DNA of 35,407 nt, taken from positions 1-35,407 of the forward strand of contig JAETTP010000001.1 in the NCBI GenBank assembly GCA_021769035.1, read 5' to 3'. Under the pieces are notes generated by a model. It saw nothing but the letters and a program-made list of their open reading frames with translations, had not been told where the DNA came from and did no database searches. The DNA is from Bacillota bacterium (GTDB lineage: Bacteria; Bacillota; Dehalobacteriia; UBA4068; UBA4997). The translations under genes were made by a program, and so were the position numbers. Positions 14,467-22,393 of this stretch are shown piece by piece; within the stretch, counting starts at the first letter, position 1; every line of letters begins with the position of its first letter.

Positions 14467-15738
14467 TCAATCTTTGCGCTTGTCGAAAATGCGCGGCCGC
14501 TTGTAAATGCGGGCAGCGGCGCTTTTCAGCTGGCGGGTCAGCTTCAGGGGCAGGCTGCGGTGCGGGGTCAGCTTGTGAACCGCGGCCGCCTCCGCGTAAA
14601 CCTCCAGCAGGCGGCTGGCTAACGCCTCGTAGCTGTGGTTAGCCACGGATTGGCGAGTGGATCGGCTGAACGCAGCCTTTAGCTCCGGGGTCAGAGCCTG
14701 CCAGGCTTTCAACTTTTGCCGCAGTTCCGCTGCGTCGCGGAAAACGAAGCCGTTTACCCCCTCGATGATTTGGTCGGCATTGATAGGGTCGTATTTTTGC
14801 AGCACCGGCAGGCCGCAGGCCATACCCTCCAGCATAGAGATGGAGTTGGTGTCGGAAAGGGAGGCCGTGGCGTATAAGCTGCCCAGGGCCAGATAGGGCG
14901 GAATGTCCGCGTGCTCTACCTTGCCGGGCAGCAAAATCCGGTCGTCTGCGCCCAGGCTGGTGGTTAGCTGTTGCAGCTCCACCCGTACGGGGCCCTCTCC
15001 GACAATCAGCAGCTTCAGCTTATCCTCCGGCTGCACGGCCGCCGCCCAGCAGCGGATTAAATCGTCGGCGCTTTTTTCCTTGCCCAGACGGCCCACAAAC
15101 AGCACGTAATCGCAGTCCGCCGTCAAGCCCAAGCGTTGGCGCACGGCCTCCACCGCGGACGGGTCAATCTGGGCGGGGTCAAACTTGTCCAGCTCCACCG
15201 GGTTGGGAATGATATGTACGCTGCGCTGCAAATTCAGGGCGTCCACATAATCCTGGCACTTCTGCGAGGGGCCGGTGATTGCGTCGGCCGCTTTGATGTA
15301 GCGGGCGAAAAACTTGTGGGAGAGACTGCGCGCCGCCGGAATGAAAGGCCGCGGGGCAATATAGTAAATATAATCGTCGTACATCGTATGCAGGGTGTAA
15401 ACCAGGGGTACGTCGTGGCTTTGGGCCCAGTACATACCAAACATGCCTATGCCAAATTCCGTGTGGAGATGCACAATATCCGGGTTGAAATCGTTCAGAT
15501 ATTTAACGCGCTCCAAGCTCCAGGGCCTAGACAGGGTGTAATCATAAAACTTTTGGGAAACGTAGCCGGGGCAGTAAAGCACATTGTCTTTCAGCAGGTG
15601 GCGGCCGTAGCTGTTATCGCCGCAAATCACCAGCACCTGGTGGCCCAGATTTTCCAGGCCCACGCGCAGGGCGTGGACGTGCGTCACCACGCCGCTGACG
15701 TTGGGCAGATAGGTTTCGGCAAAAAGGGCAATACGCAT
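14467..15738 (-). CDS. Glycosyltransferase family 4 (GT-B fold)
   Basis: 423 residues. The N-terminal half starts MRIALFAETYLPNVSGVVTHV with the glycine-rich acceptor loop and HLHTEFGIGMFG. The C-terminal half has FVGRLGKEKS, LLIVGEGPVR, LPGKVEHADIPPYL and the donor-site ESx-type motif SDTNSISMLEGMACGLPVL. Such enzymes use NDP-sugars; the closest well-known group makes glucosyl-diacylglycerols, but the acceptor cannot be decided here. The ATG overlaps the fba stop codon (TAATG), so translation is coupled. The K/R-rich C-terminus (RIYKRPRIFDKRKD) could touch the membrane. Confidence 0.85.
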   Translation of the reverse strand: MRIALFAETYLPNVSGVVTHVHALRVGLENLGHQVLVICGDNSYGRHLLKDNVLYCPGYVSQKFYDYTLSRPWSLERVKYLNDFNPDIVHLHTEFGIGMFGMYWAQSHDVPLVYTLHTMYDDYIYYIAPRPFIPAARSLSHKFFARYIKAADAITGPSQKCQDYVDALNLQRSVHIIPNPVELDKFDPAQIDPSAVEAVRQRLGLTADCDYVLFVGRLGKEKSADDLIRCWAAAVQPEDKLKLLIVGEGPVRVELQQLTTSLGADDRILLPGKVEHADIPPYLALGSLYATASLSDTNSISMLEGMACGLPVLQKYDPINADQIIEGVNGFVFRDAAELRQKLKAWQALTPELKAAFSRSTRQSVANHSYEALASRLLEVYAEAAAVHKLTPHRSLPLKLTRQLKSAAARIYKRPRIFDKRKD

Positions 15739-16673
15739 TATGCTTGTCCTGCGCAGCCCAAAACGGCGGTCATCTTGTGGGCCACAACCTCCTTGATAGC
15801 AGCACGGGCCGGGGTGAGATACTGTCGGGGGTCAAAGTGGTCCGGGTGCAGTGCCATGTGCTCGCGCACGGCGGCGGTGAGGGCCAGGCGCAGGTCGGAA
15901 TCAATGTTGATTTTGCAGACGGCCATGCCAGCGGCCTGGCGCAGCATATCCTCCGGCACGCCGATAGCGTCCGGCATAGCGCCGCCAAACTGGTTCACCT
16001 TGGCCACGTATTCCTGCATAACCGAGGACGCGCCGTGCAGCACAATGGGGAAGCCGGGCAGACGGCGTTCCACCTCGGCCAGAATGTCAAAGCGCAGCTG
16101 GGGTTTGGTGCCGGGCTTGAATTTGTAGGCCCCATGGCTGGTGCCGATAGCAATGGCCAACGAATCCACGCCGGTGCGGCCCACAAATTCCTCCACCTGG
16201 GCCGGGTCGGTGTAGGAGCTATCCTCCGCACTGACGTTCACGTCGTCTTCCACGCCGGCCAGGCGGCCCAACTCGCCCTCCACGGTCACGCCGAACTGGT
16301 GGGCGTAATCCACCACCTGCTTGGTCAGGGCGATGTTGTCCTCAAAGCTGTGCTTGGAGCCGTCAATCATCACCGAGGTGAAGCCGCCGTCAATGCAGGC
16401 TTTGCAGATCGCAAAATCCTCGCCGTGGTCCAAATGCAGGGCAATATCCAGCCCGGTGTCCTCGATTGCGGCCTCCACCAGCTTCACCAGATAAATATGC
16501 TTGGCATATTTGCGGGCCCCGGCGCTAACCTGCAAAATCAGGGGCGATTTGGTTTCCGCCGCCGCCTCGGTAATCCCCTGAATAATCTCCATATTGTTGA
16601 CGTTGAAAGCGCCCACCGCGTAGCCGCCGGCATAAGCCTTCTTAAACATTTCCGTTGTATTAACTAAAGCCAT
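15738..16673 (-). CDS. fba: Class II fructose-1,6-bisphosphate aldolase
   Basis: 311 residues. It splits fructose 1,6-bisphosphate into glyceraldehyde 3-phosphate and dihydroxyacetone phosphate in glycolysis/gluconeogenesis, using zinc. Catalytic Asp82 and zinc ligand His83 lie in ALHLDHGEDF. Further ligands are His180 (GTSHGAYKF) and His213 (VLHGASS), and KINIDSDLR is the C-terminal phosphate-site motif. AAAGGAGGGG precedes the ATG. It is the first gene of an operon with the glycosyltransferase and the 48-residue protein. Tagatose-bisphosphate aldolase is a close relative, but the motifs fit Fba. Confidence 0.95.
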   Translation of the reverse strand: MALVNTTEMFKKAYAGGYAVGAFNVNNMEIIQGITEAAAETKSPLILQVSAGARKYAKHIYLVKLVEAAIEDTGLDIALHLDHGEDFAICKACIDGGFTSVMIDGSKHSFEDNIALTKQVVDYAHQFGVTVEGELGRLAGVEDDVNVSAEDSSYTDPAQVEEFVGRTGVDSLAIAIGTSHGAYKFKPGTKPQLRFDILAEVERRLPGFPIVLHGASSVMQEYVAKVNQFGGAMPDAIGVPEDMLRQAAGMAVCKINIDSDLRLALTAAVREHMALHPDHFDPRQYLTPARAAIKEVVAHKMTAVLGCAGQA

Positions 16674-16751
16674 TTGTAACCCCTCCTTTAAATAGTTATT
16701 AAAAATATTCGGCGTTTGACAAATTTATCCTGCCGCCGGGGCAGATTTTGC

Positions 16752-16780
16752 TTGTAAAATTTGCCGAAAAATGCTAGAAT
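16752..16780 (+). promoter_or_regulatory. Promoter of the mltG operon
   Basis: TTGTAA (16752-16757), 17 bp, TAGAAT (16775-16780) with TGC before the -10; leader of about 78 nt. Confidence 0.7.
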
Positions 16781-16864
16781 ATAAGGGTGCGGTTGGTATA
16801 GTGCTGCACCTTTGACCAGGCTCTGCTTGGCGGAGCCGCTATAATTGAGAGGAGAGTGACAATT

Positions 16865-17875
16865 TTGGCAAAACGAAAGTTAAAAAAAGCCCCGGCCCTG
16901 CTGCTTTTGCTGGTGCTGCTGCTGGCGGTGGCAGGCGGTGCGGCGGCCTATCTACTGCCTGGCACAGCCCATTTGGCCCAGCCGGTGACGGTGGTTATCG
17001 ACGAGGGCATGGGCGGCACGGCGATGGCCCGCCGGCTGGCTGAAAACGGTGTGATTAAAAATGTGCCGTCCTTTGTGCTTTACGTGCGTGGCGAAAAAGC
17101 GGAAGCCGATTTGCGGCCCGGCACATATATTTTCAGCGGCGAGGTAAGCTATGCCCAGGTGCTGGCGGAGCTGAAGCGCGGCCGCGGCGACGCGAACACC
17201 GTGAACGTAACCATTCCGGAGGGCAAAACCGTGCCTCAGATTGCGGATATTTGGGAGGACGCCGGCCTGTGCACCGCGGACGAATTTTTGCGCTGCTGTG
17301 CGGAGCTGGAAATTCCCTACGATTACATTCCGGCCGGCGAGGATTTTAACCAGCTGGAGGGCTTTTTATTCCCGGAAACCTACAACGTGCTGATAACCTG
17401 GAGTGCGGAGGATTTGGTGCGTATGCAGCTGGCCCAGTTTGATAAGAATTGGACGACGGAGCGGCAAAAACTGGCGGATAAGCAGGGCCTGACGGTCAAG
17501 GAGATTGTGACCGTGGCCTCGCTGATTGAGCGGGAGGCCCGCGTGGCCGACGAGCGGCCCTTGATTGCCAGCGTGATTTACAACCGCCTGGCTATCGGCC
17601 AAAAGCTGCAAATTGACGCTACCATTCAGTATATCCTGGGCGAGCAGGTGGAGCGGGTGCTCTACAAGGATTTGGAGATTGAAAGCCCCTACAACACCTA
17701 TCTAAACGCCGGCCTGCCGCCGGGTGCAATCTGCTCGCCGGGCTTGTCCTGTATCGACGCGGCCCTAAATCCGGCGGAAACAGATTACTTCTACTATCGC
17801 ACCAAAAATGACGGCAGCGGCGAGCATAATTTTGCCCATACCTATGAGGAGCACCTGAATAATGCTAACAAATAA
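16865..17875 (+). CDS. mltG: Endolytic murein transglycosylase
   Basis: 336 residues from the TTG at 16865, ten bases after AGGAG; a GTG at 16856 overlaps the site. The start has a basic patch (AKRKLKKAP) and one membrane helix (about 9-31), so the enzyme acts outside on nascent glycan strands and sets their length. The YceG-like domain shows FLFPETY, ASLIEREARVADERPLIASVIYNRL with catalytic Glu222, LQIDATIQY and the SPYNTYLNAGLPPGAICSPG signature (in two pieces). The next gene starts inside its last codons. Confidence 0.93.
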   Translation: MAKRKLKKAPALLLLLVLLLAVAGGAAAYLLPGTAHLAQPVTVVIDEGMGGTAMARRLAENGVIKNVPSFVLYVRGEKAEADLRPGTYIFSGEVSYAQVLAELKRGRGDANTVNVTIPEGKTVPQIADIWEDAGLCTADEFLRCCAELEIPYDYIPAGEDFNQLEGFLFPETYNVLITWSAEDLVRMQLAQFDKNWTTERQKLADKQGLTVKEIVTVASLIEREARVADERPLIASVIYNRLAIGQKLQIDATIQYILGEQVERVLYKDLEIESPYNTYLNAGLPPGAICSPGLSCIDAALNPAETDYFYYRTKNDGSGEHNFAHTYEEHLNNANK

Positions 17876-19223
17876 ACCCGAACTGCTGGCCCCGGCCGGC
17901 GATCTGGAAAAGCTGCAAATGGCCGTGCTTTACGGCGCGGACGCGGTTTATCTGGGGGCCAGCGATTTCAGCCTGCGGGCCCAGGCCCACAATTTTGACC
18001 CGGCGGAGCTGGCCGAGGCGGTGGCCTTTGCCCACTCCCGCGGGGTTAAGGTTTACCTGACGGTGAACGTTTACGCGCAGGAGCCGCACCTGCCGGCCCT
18101 GCGCCGGCTGCTGCCCCAGGCGGCGGAGCTGGGCGTAGACGCTTTCATCATTGCCGACCCCGGCATTTTCCGGCTGGCGGCCCAGCTGGCCCCTCAAGTT
18201 CCCCGGCACATCAGCACCCAGGCGGCCAGCAGCAACAGCGAGGCGGCCCGCTTTTGGCTGGAGCAAGGGGCCAGCCGGGTGGTGCTGGCCAGGGAGGTCA
18301 ACCTGCGAGATTGCGGCCAAATTGCCCGCGCCGTGCCAATTGAGCTGGAAATATTTATCCACGGCGCAGTCTGCATGGCCTATTCCGGCCGCTGCCTGCT
18401 TTCCAGCTTTTTAACCGGCCGCAGCGGCAACCTGGGCGATTGCGCCCAGCCCTGCCGTTGGCAGTATCGGCTGGAGGAAGCCAAACGCCCCGGCCAGTAT
18501 ATGCCGATTGAGGAAGACCGTTGGGGCTCTTATATCTTCAACAGCAAGGATTTGCGCCTGCTGGAGCTGCTGCCGGAGGTGCTGGCCGCCGGCCCGGCCA
18601 GCCTGAAAATTGAGGGCCGTATGAAAAGCGCCTACTATGTAGCCAATATTACGCGGGTTTACCGGCAGGCCTTGGACACTTGCTGGCAGGCCTACGAGGC
18701 AGCCCGACGGGAGCTGCCGGCGCAGCTGGCGGGCGAGGAGCCGACAGCGGAGCAAATCCGGGCCTGCTGGCAGTGGGACGACGAATGGGCGGCGGAGCTG
18801 GAAAAGCTCAGCCAAAGGCAGTACTTCACCGGCTTTGCCCTGGCCGACGCGGCGGATTTAAGCCTGCCTGCGCAAAGCGCACAAAATGCGCCCGGCCCGG
18901 AAGCCTACGACTACGACAACAGCTACAGCCAGCGCAGCTGGGACTTTGCCGGCGTGGTTTTGGACTGGGACGCGGAGCGGCAGCGTTTGCATATTGAGCA
19001 GCGCAACCACTTGCAGCTAGGCGACGAGCTGGAGCTGATTCAGCCGCAGGGCAAATTGCGCCGCCTGCAAATTGAAGCGATCTGGGACGAGCAGGACCAA
19101 CCGCGGCAAACCTTGCCCCACGCGCGGGAGCATGCCTGGCTGGCTTGTCCGTTTGCTTTGCCGGCGGGCAGTATTCTACGGCGCAGACAGAGGCCGGTTA
19201 AGCAGGAGGCAGCTGATGAATAG
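17862..19223 (+). CDS. Peptidase U32 family protein, probable tRNA hydroxylation enzyme
   Basis: 453 residues. The N-terminus PELLAPAGDLEKLQMAVLYGADAVYLG and the signature EIFIHGAVCMAYSGRCLLSS mark the U32 family. Cys171, Cys178, Cys194 and Cys198 would hold an iron-sulfur cluster. Members of the TrhP/YegQ type make 5-hydroxyuridine in tRNA with prephenate as source, while RlhA modifies 23S rRNA; true protease activity is doubtful. The C-terminal ~120 residues form the extra beta domain of the longer members. It overlaps mltG by 14 bp and the next gene by 8 bp, indicating one coupled operon. Which RNA is the target cannot be told from sequence alone. Confidence 0.85.
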   Translation: MLTNKPELLAPAGDLEKLQMAVLYGADAVYLGASDFSLRAQAHNFDPAELAEAVAFAHSRGVKVYLTVNVYAQEPHLPALRRLLPQAAELGVDAFIIADPGIFRLAAQLAPQVPRHISTQAASSNSEAARFWLEQGASRVVLAREVNLRDCGQIARAVPIELEIFIHGAVCMAYSGRCLLSSFLTGRSGNLGDCAQPCRWQYRLEEAKRPGQYMPIEEDRWGSYIFNSKDLRLLELLPEVLAAGPASLKIEGRMKSAYYVANITRVYRQALDTCWQAYEAARRELPAQLAGEEPTAEQIRACWQWDDEWAAELEKLSQRQYFTGFALADAADLSLPAQSAQNAPGPEAYDYDNSYSQRSWDFAGVVLDWDAERQRLHIEQRNHLQLGDELELIQPQGKLRRLQIEAIWDEQDQPRQTLPHAREHAWLACPFALPAGSILRRRQRPVKQEAADE

Positions 19224-19503
19224 TGAACAACCAAAGAATGATGAGCGTCAGTTGGCTAATGAGCGGCAGCTGAGCCCGGAGCTTTTGGCGCGCCACGCGG
19301 CGGAGCTAGTTTGGGTGCAGGTGGAGCCGGCTAAAATCGACTGGTTTAATAAAATTGTGGAGGCCTATGACAACCTGGCCCTGGTAAGCACGGTGGACGC
19401 GGCGCAGGGCTTGCTGGTCTGCTGGGTGACGAACGATATGCGGCCGCTTTTGCTGAAGCTGTTGTCTAAATTGCCGGTTAAACCGGTACAAGCACCACTT
19501 TAA
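19216..19503 (+). CDS. DUF4911-like small protein
   Basis: 95 residues starting at the ATG after AGGAGG, overlapping the U32 stop by 8 bp. After a charged, low-complexity start of ~30 residues come VWVQVEPAKIDWFNKIVEAYDNLALVST, GLLVCWVTNDMRPLLLKLL. This resembles the short alpha-beta fold of DUF4911 proteins, which regularly follow U32 genes in related bacteria. No catalytic residues are apparent. A helper or regulator for the U32 enzyme is an inference from position. Confidence 0.65.
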   Translation: MNSEQPKNDERQLANERQLSPELLARHAAELVWVQVEPAKIDWFNKIVEAYDNLALVSTVDAAQGLLVCWVTNDMRPLLLKLLSKLPVKPVQAPL

Positions 19504-19561
19504 GCCAAAAGCATAGGCTATAATATGAATACTCCATAGAGAGAAAAAGGAGGTCCATATT

Positions 19562-20461
19562 ATGGCCAATAGACTTTGTACCTGTAGTGATGTTCCGTTT
19601 TACCACGATTGCGAGTGCTCCAACGGCACTTTGGGCGTGGAGGATATTTTTGAGGAGGTTATGCTGCGCGCCCGCGAGGCTGAGCTGTTTTACTGCTGCA
19701 TGGTGGAGCACGCCCAGTGCGAGGTGGATAAGGAGATGTTCCGCCAATTCAGCCTGGACCAGCGCCGCCACTACGCCCTGTTGCAGCAAATCCTGCGGGA
19801 GCTGACCTGCCAATGCTACTGTATCGGCGAGGTTTGCATCGAGGAGCCCACGGGCTTTTGCAAAGGGGTTAAGCTTGCCATCTACAATGAAATGCAGCTA
19901 AGCAACGACTATGAAAATCTGGCTTACTATCTGACAGATATGCAGCAAAGAGAGATTTTGCTCAGCATGATTCGGGATTCCCGCCAGCACGCCGAGCGCT
20001 TGGCAGAGCTTTACAAGTTTGCGCAGGACTGCGCCTGCCGCGACGTTGCCGACGAAACCACCGACGAATGTTGCTGCTGCTGCATGCCTTGTTGCTGTGG
20101 CTGCGGCTGCTGCAATGGCAAGTGTGACGGCAAAAAGAAAGATAAAAATGGCTGCTGCGGTTGCTGCGGCTGCGGGTTTATTCCTTTCTGCATGCCCGGT
20201 TGTTGCTGCAACTGCTCCGACGTTGAAAGCGCCGAGGACGAGGAAGATGAGGATTGCATCACCTACTGCTGCATGGACGACGACACCTGCCCGTGCAGCT
20301 GCGGCCGCAAGGTTGACAAACAGCGCAGCTGCAAAGGCAATCCGGCCCGCGTCAACAAATGCAAGAACAACGGCGTGGCCGGCGACACCGACGACTGCAA
20401 CTGCGGCTGCAAAAAGTGCAACTGCTCGGCTGTGCAGGGCCGCTGCTGGGGTTCCCGCTAA
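19562..20461 (+). CDS. Ferritin-like protein with a long cysteine-rich tail
   Basis: 299 residues of which about 50 are Cys. Residues ~25-155 look like a four-helix ferritin-like domain: EEVMLRAREAELFYCCMVEH, then LDQRRHYALLQQIL, EMQLSNDYENLAYYL and MIRDSRQHAERLAEL, with Glu/His placed as in di-iron helices. From ~155 on, short runs of CC, CCC and one CCCCC alternate with Gly, Lys and acidic patches (ESAEDEEDEDC), with CxC pairs to the end. The metal may be iron in the front domain and soft metals or Fe-S/zinc in the tail; this is inference. AAAGGAGG precedes the ATG, and TATAAT lies at 19519-19524 without a clear -35. A spore-coat or metallothionein-like role are alternatives. I know no named family with both parts. 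Confidence 0.75.
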   Translation: MANRLCTCSDVPFYHDCECSNGTLGVEDIFEEVMLRAREAELFYCCMVEHAQCEVDKEMFRQFSLDQRRHYALLQQILRELTCQCYCIGEVCIEEPTGFCKGVKLAIYNEMQLSNDYENLAYYLTDMQQREILLSMIRDSRQHAERLAELYKFAQDCACRDVADETTDECCCCCMPCCCGCGCCNGKCDGKKKDKNGCCGCCGCGFIPFCMPGCCCNCSDVESAEDEEDEDCITYCCMDDDTCPCSCGRKVDKQRSCKGNPARVNKCKNNGVAGDTDDCNCGCKKCNCSAVQGRCWGSR

Positions 20462-20500
20462 TCACATCATTTTATGCAGGTAAATTAAATAATATAATCA

Positions 20501-20530
20501 GGTGGAGCTGGCTTTAGGGCTGGCTCCACC
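20501..20530 (+). terminator. Hairpin terminator after the cysteine-rich gene
   Basis: GGTGGAGC (20501-20508) pairs with GCTCCACC (20523-20530), followed by TCTTGGTTT. The T-run is weak. Confidence 0.6.
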
Positions 20531-20545
20531 TCTTGGTTTAGGCGG

Positions 20546-20574
20546 TTGACATTTGCCCCCTAAGCTAGTATAAT
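20546..20574 (+). promoter_or_regulatory. Promoter of the birA operon
   Basis: TTGACA (20546-20551), 17 bp, TATAAT (20569-20574). No clear biotin operator palindrome overlaps it. Confidence 0.85.
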
Positions 20575-20606
20575 AAACCTGATAAAATGAAAAGCGGGGT
20601 GTCTTT

Positions 20607-21566
20607 ATGTCTAAAAGAGATGATATATTTGCTTTGTTGTTGCAGGCGGACGGCTTTTTTTCCGGCCAGGAGCTGAGCGCGCGCGTGGGCATTTCCCGCG
20701 CCGGCGTGTGGAAGCATATCAAGGCTTTGCAGGCGGAGGGCTACACTATTGAGGCGGTGCGCAACCGGGGCTATCGCCTGCTGCCCAACGGCGTGCGCCA
20801 GCAGGAGGTGGAGGCTTATCTGCAAACGGAATGGCTGGGCCGGGCTTATCGCTATCTGCCGGAGGTGGGCTCCACCAACATTGAGGCCAAAAATTGGGCG
20901 GAGGACGGCGCGCCCAACGGCGCAGTGGTGATGGCGGATTTGCAAAACCAGGGCCGCGGCAGACTGGGCCGGGCCTGGAGCAGCCCCAGCGGCACAGGCA
21001 TTTGGTTCAGCCTGGTGCTGCGCCCGCGGCTGGAGCCCTCCCTGGCCCCGCAGATTTCCCTGGCTACGGCGGTGGGCGTGTGTGCCGGCCTGCAACAGCT
21101 GGGCTACGCCGCCGGCATAAAATGGCCCAACGATATTTATATCGACGGCCGCAAGGTTTGCGGTATGCTGACGGAAATGCACGGTTCTATGGAAAGCGTG
21201 GAATGGGTGGTGGTTGGCATTGGCGTGAACTGCCTGAACCGCGAACTGCCGGAGGAGGTTAAGGACGTGGCGATCTCGTTGGCCATTGCCCGGCCGGAGC
21301 TGCCGGTGGTGCGGGCCCAGGTGGCGGCGGTGATTTTCCAGCATCTGGAAAAATATTACAATATGCTTTACGAGCAGGGCTTTGCGGAAATTCGGCGGCA
21401 ATGGCTGGCTAACAATATCACCCTGGGCAAAAGGGTGCGTATCAGCACTTTGAACGAAACATTTTACGGACAGGCTTTGGATATGCAGGAGGACGGCTCG
21501 CTTTTAGTTAAGAAAGAGGGCGGCGATGAGTTTTCGTTAGTTACGGGCGACGTTTTCTTCGCCTGA
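20607..21566 (+). CDS. birA: Biotin-protein ligase and biotin repressor
   Basis: 319 residues. A winged-helix domain (about 4-58, LSARVGISRAGVWKHIKALQ) is followed by the ligase domain: GSTN, QGRGRLGR (115-122) as the biotinyl-AMP loop, KWPNDIY (172-178), GRKVCGMLTE, GIGVNC, and a C-terminal SH3-like part (GQALDMQEDGSLLV). It activates biotin with ATP and joins it to carboxylase carrier proteins. With its DNA-binding domain it should also repress biotin genes. The biotin transporter gene bioY follows, the expected target. Ends with TGA. Confidence 0.95.
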   Translation: MSKRDDIFALLLQADGFFSGQELSARVGISRAGVWKHIKALQAEGYTIEAVRNRGYRLLPNGVRQQEVEAYLQTEWLGRAYRYLPEVGSTNIEAKNWAEDGAPNGAVVMADLQNQGRGRLGRAWSSPSGTGIWFSLVLRPRLEPSLAPQISLATAVGVCAGLQQLGYAAGIKWPNDIYIDGRKVCGMLTEMHGSMESVEWVVVGIGVNCLNRELPEEVKDVAISLAIARPELPVVRAQVAAVIFQHLEKYYNMLYEQGFAEIRRQWLANNITLGKRVRISTLNETFYGQALDMQEDGSLLVKKEGGDEFSLVTGDVFFA

Positions 21567-21688
21567 GCCAAAGGCTCATTAGCACTTCATCTGCTTTGTC
21601 ATCAGCTTGCTCGGCTTATCAGCGTACATCAGTACGCCTGCTACGCCTCACAATCTGATTTCGCGCATCTGAGGCACTATTAAGCCTT
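21565..21688 (+). repeat. Interspersed repeat, long copy
   Basis: It starts with the palindrome GAGCCAAAGGCTC, then has GCTTTGTCATCAGCTTG, an inner hairpin AGCGTACATCAGTACGCCT, and TTTCGCGCATCTGA. The outer parts match the shorter copy at 9784-9876. It is non-coding and sits between birA and the bioY leader. Confidence 0.65.
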
Positions 21689-21741
21689 TGTTGTTCGACT
21701 TATATTTTGTTACTCTATTTATATAAGGAAGTAAATAGAAA

Positions 21742-21816
21742 ATGCAGTCTAAGATTAAGAAAATGGCAAAAAAATCTCTCAGATTTTTCTTCATAAATTT
21801 TTTTGTAATACGTTAA
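21742..21816 (+). CDS. 24-residue leader ORF duplicating the bioY start
   Basis: ATAAGGAAGTAAATAG and ATGCAGTCTAAGATTAAG (21742-21759) repeat the bioY ribosome-binding site and first eight codons. The copy then diverges into AAAAATCT-CTC-AGATTTTT, an 8-bp A/T hairpin (21770-21788), and stops with a TAA that touches the bioY ribosome-binding site. The ORF therefore reads MQSKIKKMAKKSLRFF and ends 14 bp before bioY. It may be an accidental local duplication or a translated leader that tunes bioY. No biotin-related codon pattern is visible. Confidence 0.45.
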   Translation: MQSKIKKMAKKSLRFFFINFFVIR

Positions 21817-21830
21817 GGAAGTAAGTAAAA

Positions 21831-22361
21831 ATGCAGTCTAAGATTAAGAAAATGGCCACAATGGCTATGCTTGTTGCTTTGTTGGTGGTTTGCTCTCAGT
21901 TGGCAGTGCCGGTGGGCAACGTGCCTATCACCGCCCAAACCGCGGCGGTTATGCTGATTGCCCTGCTGCTCTCGCCCGGCTACGCCGCCCTGACGGTTTT
22001 GATTTTCATTTTGGCCGGCGGTATTGGCCTGCCCTTTTTCGCCAATTTTAAGGGCGGCTTTGGCGTGCTGCTGGGGCCCACCGGCGGTTATCTCTACGGT
22101 TTTGTGGCCGCGGCGGCTTTGATTTCCCTCATTGCCGGGCGGCAGTTTTCCTGGCTGCGCAGCATTGCCGGCTGTGTGGTGGGCCTGCTGTTTGTCTATC
22201 TGTTTGGCGCAGTGCAGCTGAAACTGCTGCTGGATTTGGACAGCTACGGCGCAGCTTTTGCCCTGGGCGGGATTCCGTATATCTTTTTTGAGCCGATTAA
22301 AATTGCCGTGGCTGTTGTGGCGGCTAAAATGCTGCAAAGCCGCGGCTTGGATCGATTTTAA
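21831..22361 (+). CDS. bioY: Biotin transporter BioY (ECF substrate-binding subunit)
   Basis: 176 residues, about six membrane helices. The start MQSKIKKMATMAMLVALLVV, VPITAQTAAVMLIALLLSPGYAAL and GGIGLPFF...GGFGVLLGPTGGYLYGF are typical BioY parts. It binds biotin at the membrane and passes it in when joined to the EcfA/A'/T energy module, which is not in this window. The position after birA fits biotin control. AAGGAAG precedes the ATG. Confidence 0.92.
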   Translation: MQSKIKKMATMAMLVALLVVCSQLAVPVGNVPITAQTAAVMLIALLLSPGYAALTVLIFILAGGIGLPFFANFKGGFGVLLGPTGGYLYGFVAAAALISLIAGRQFSWLRSIAGCVVGLLFVYLFGAVQLKLLLDLDSYGAAFALGGIPYIFFEPIKIAVAVVAAKMLQSRGLDRF

Positions 22362-22393
22362 GCTTTATCTAAATTTGGGTTAGGGGTGTTTTT

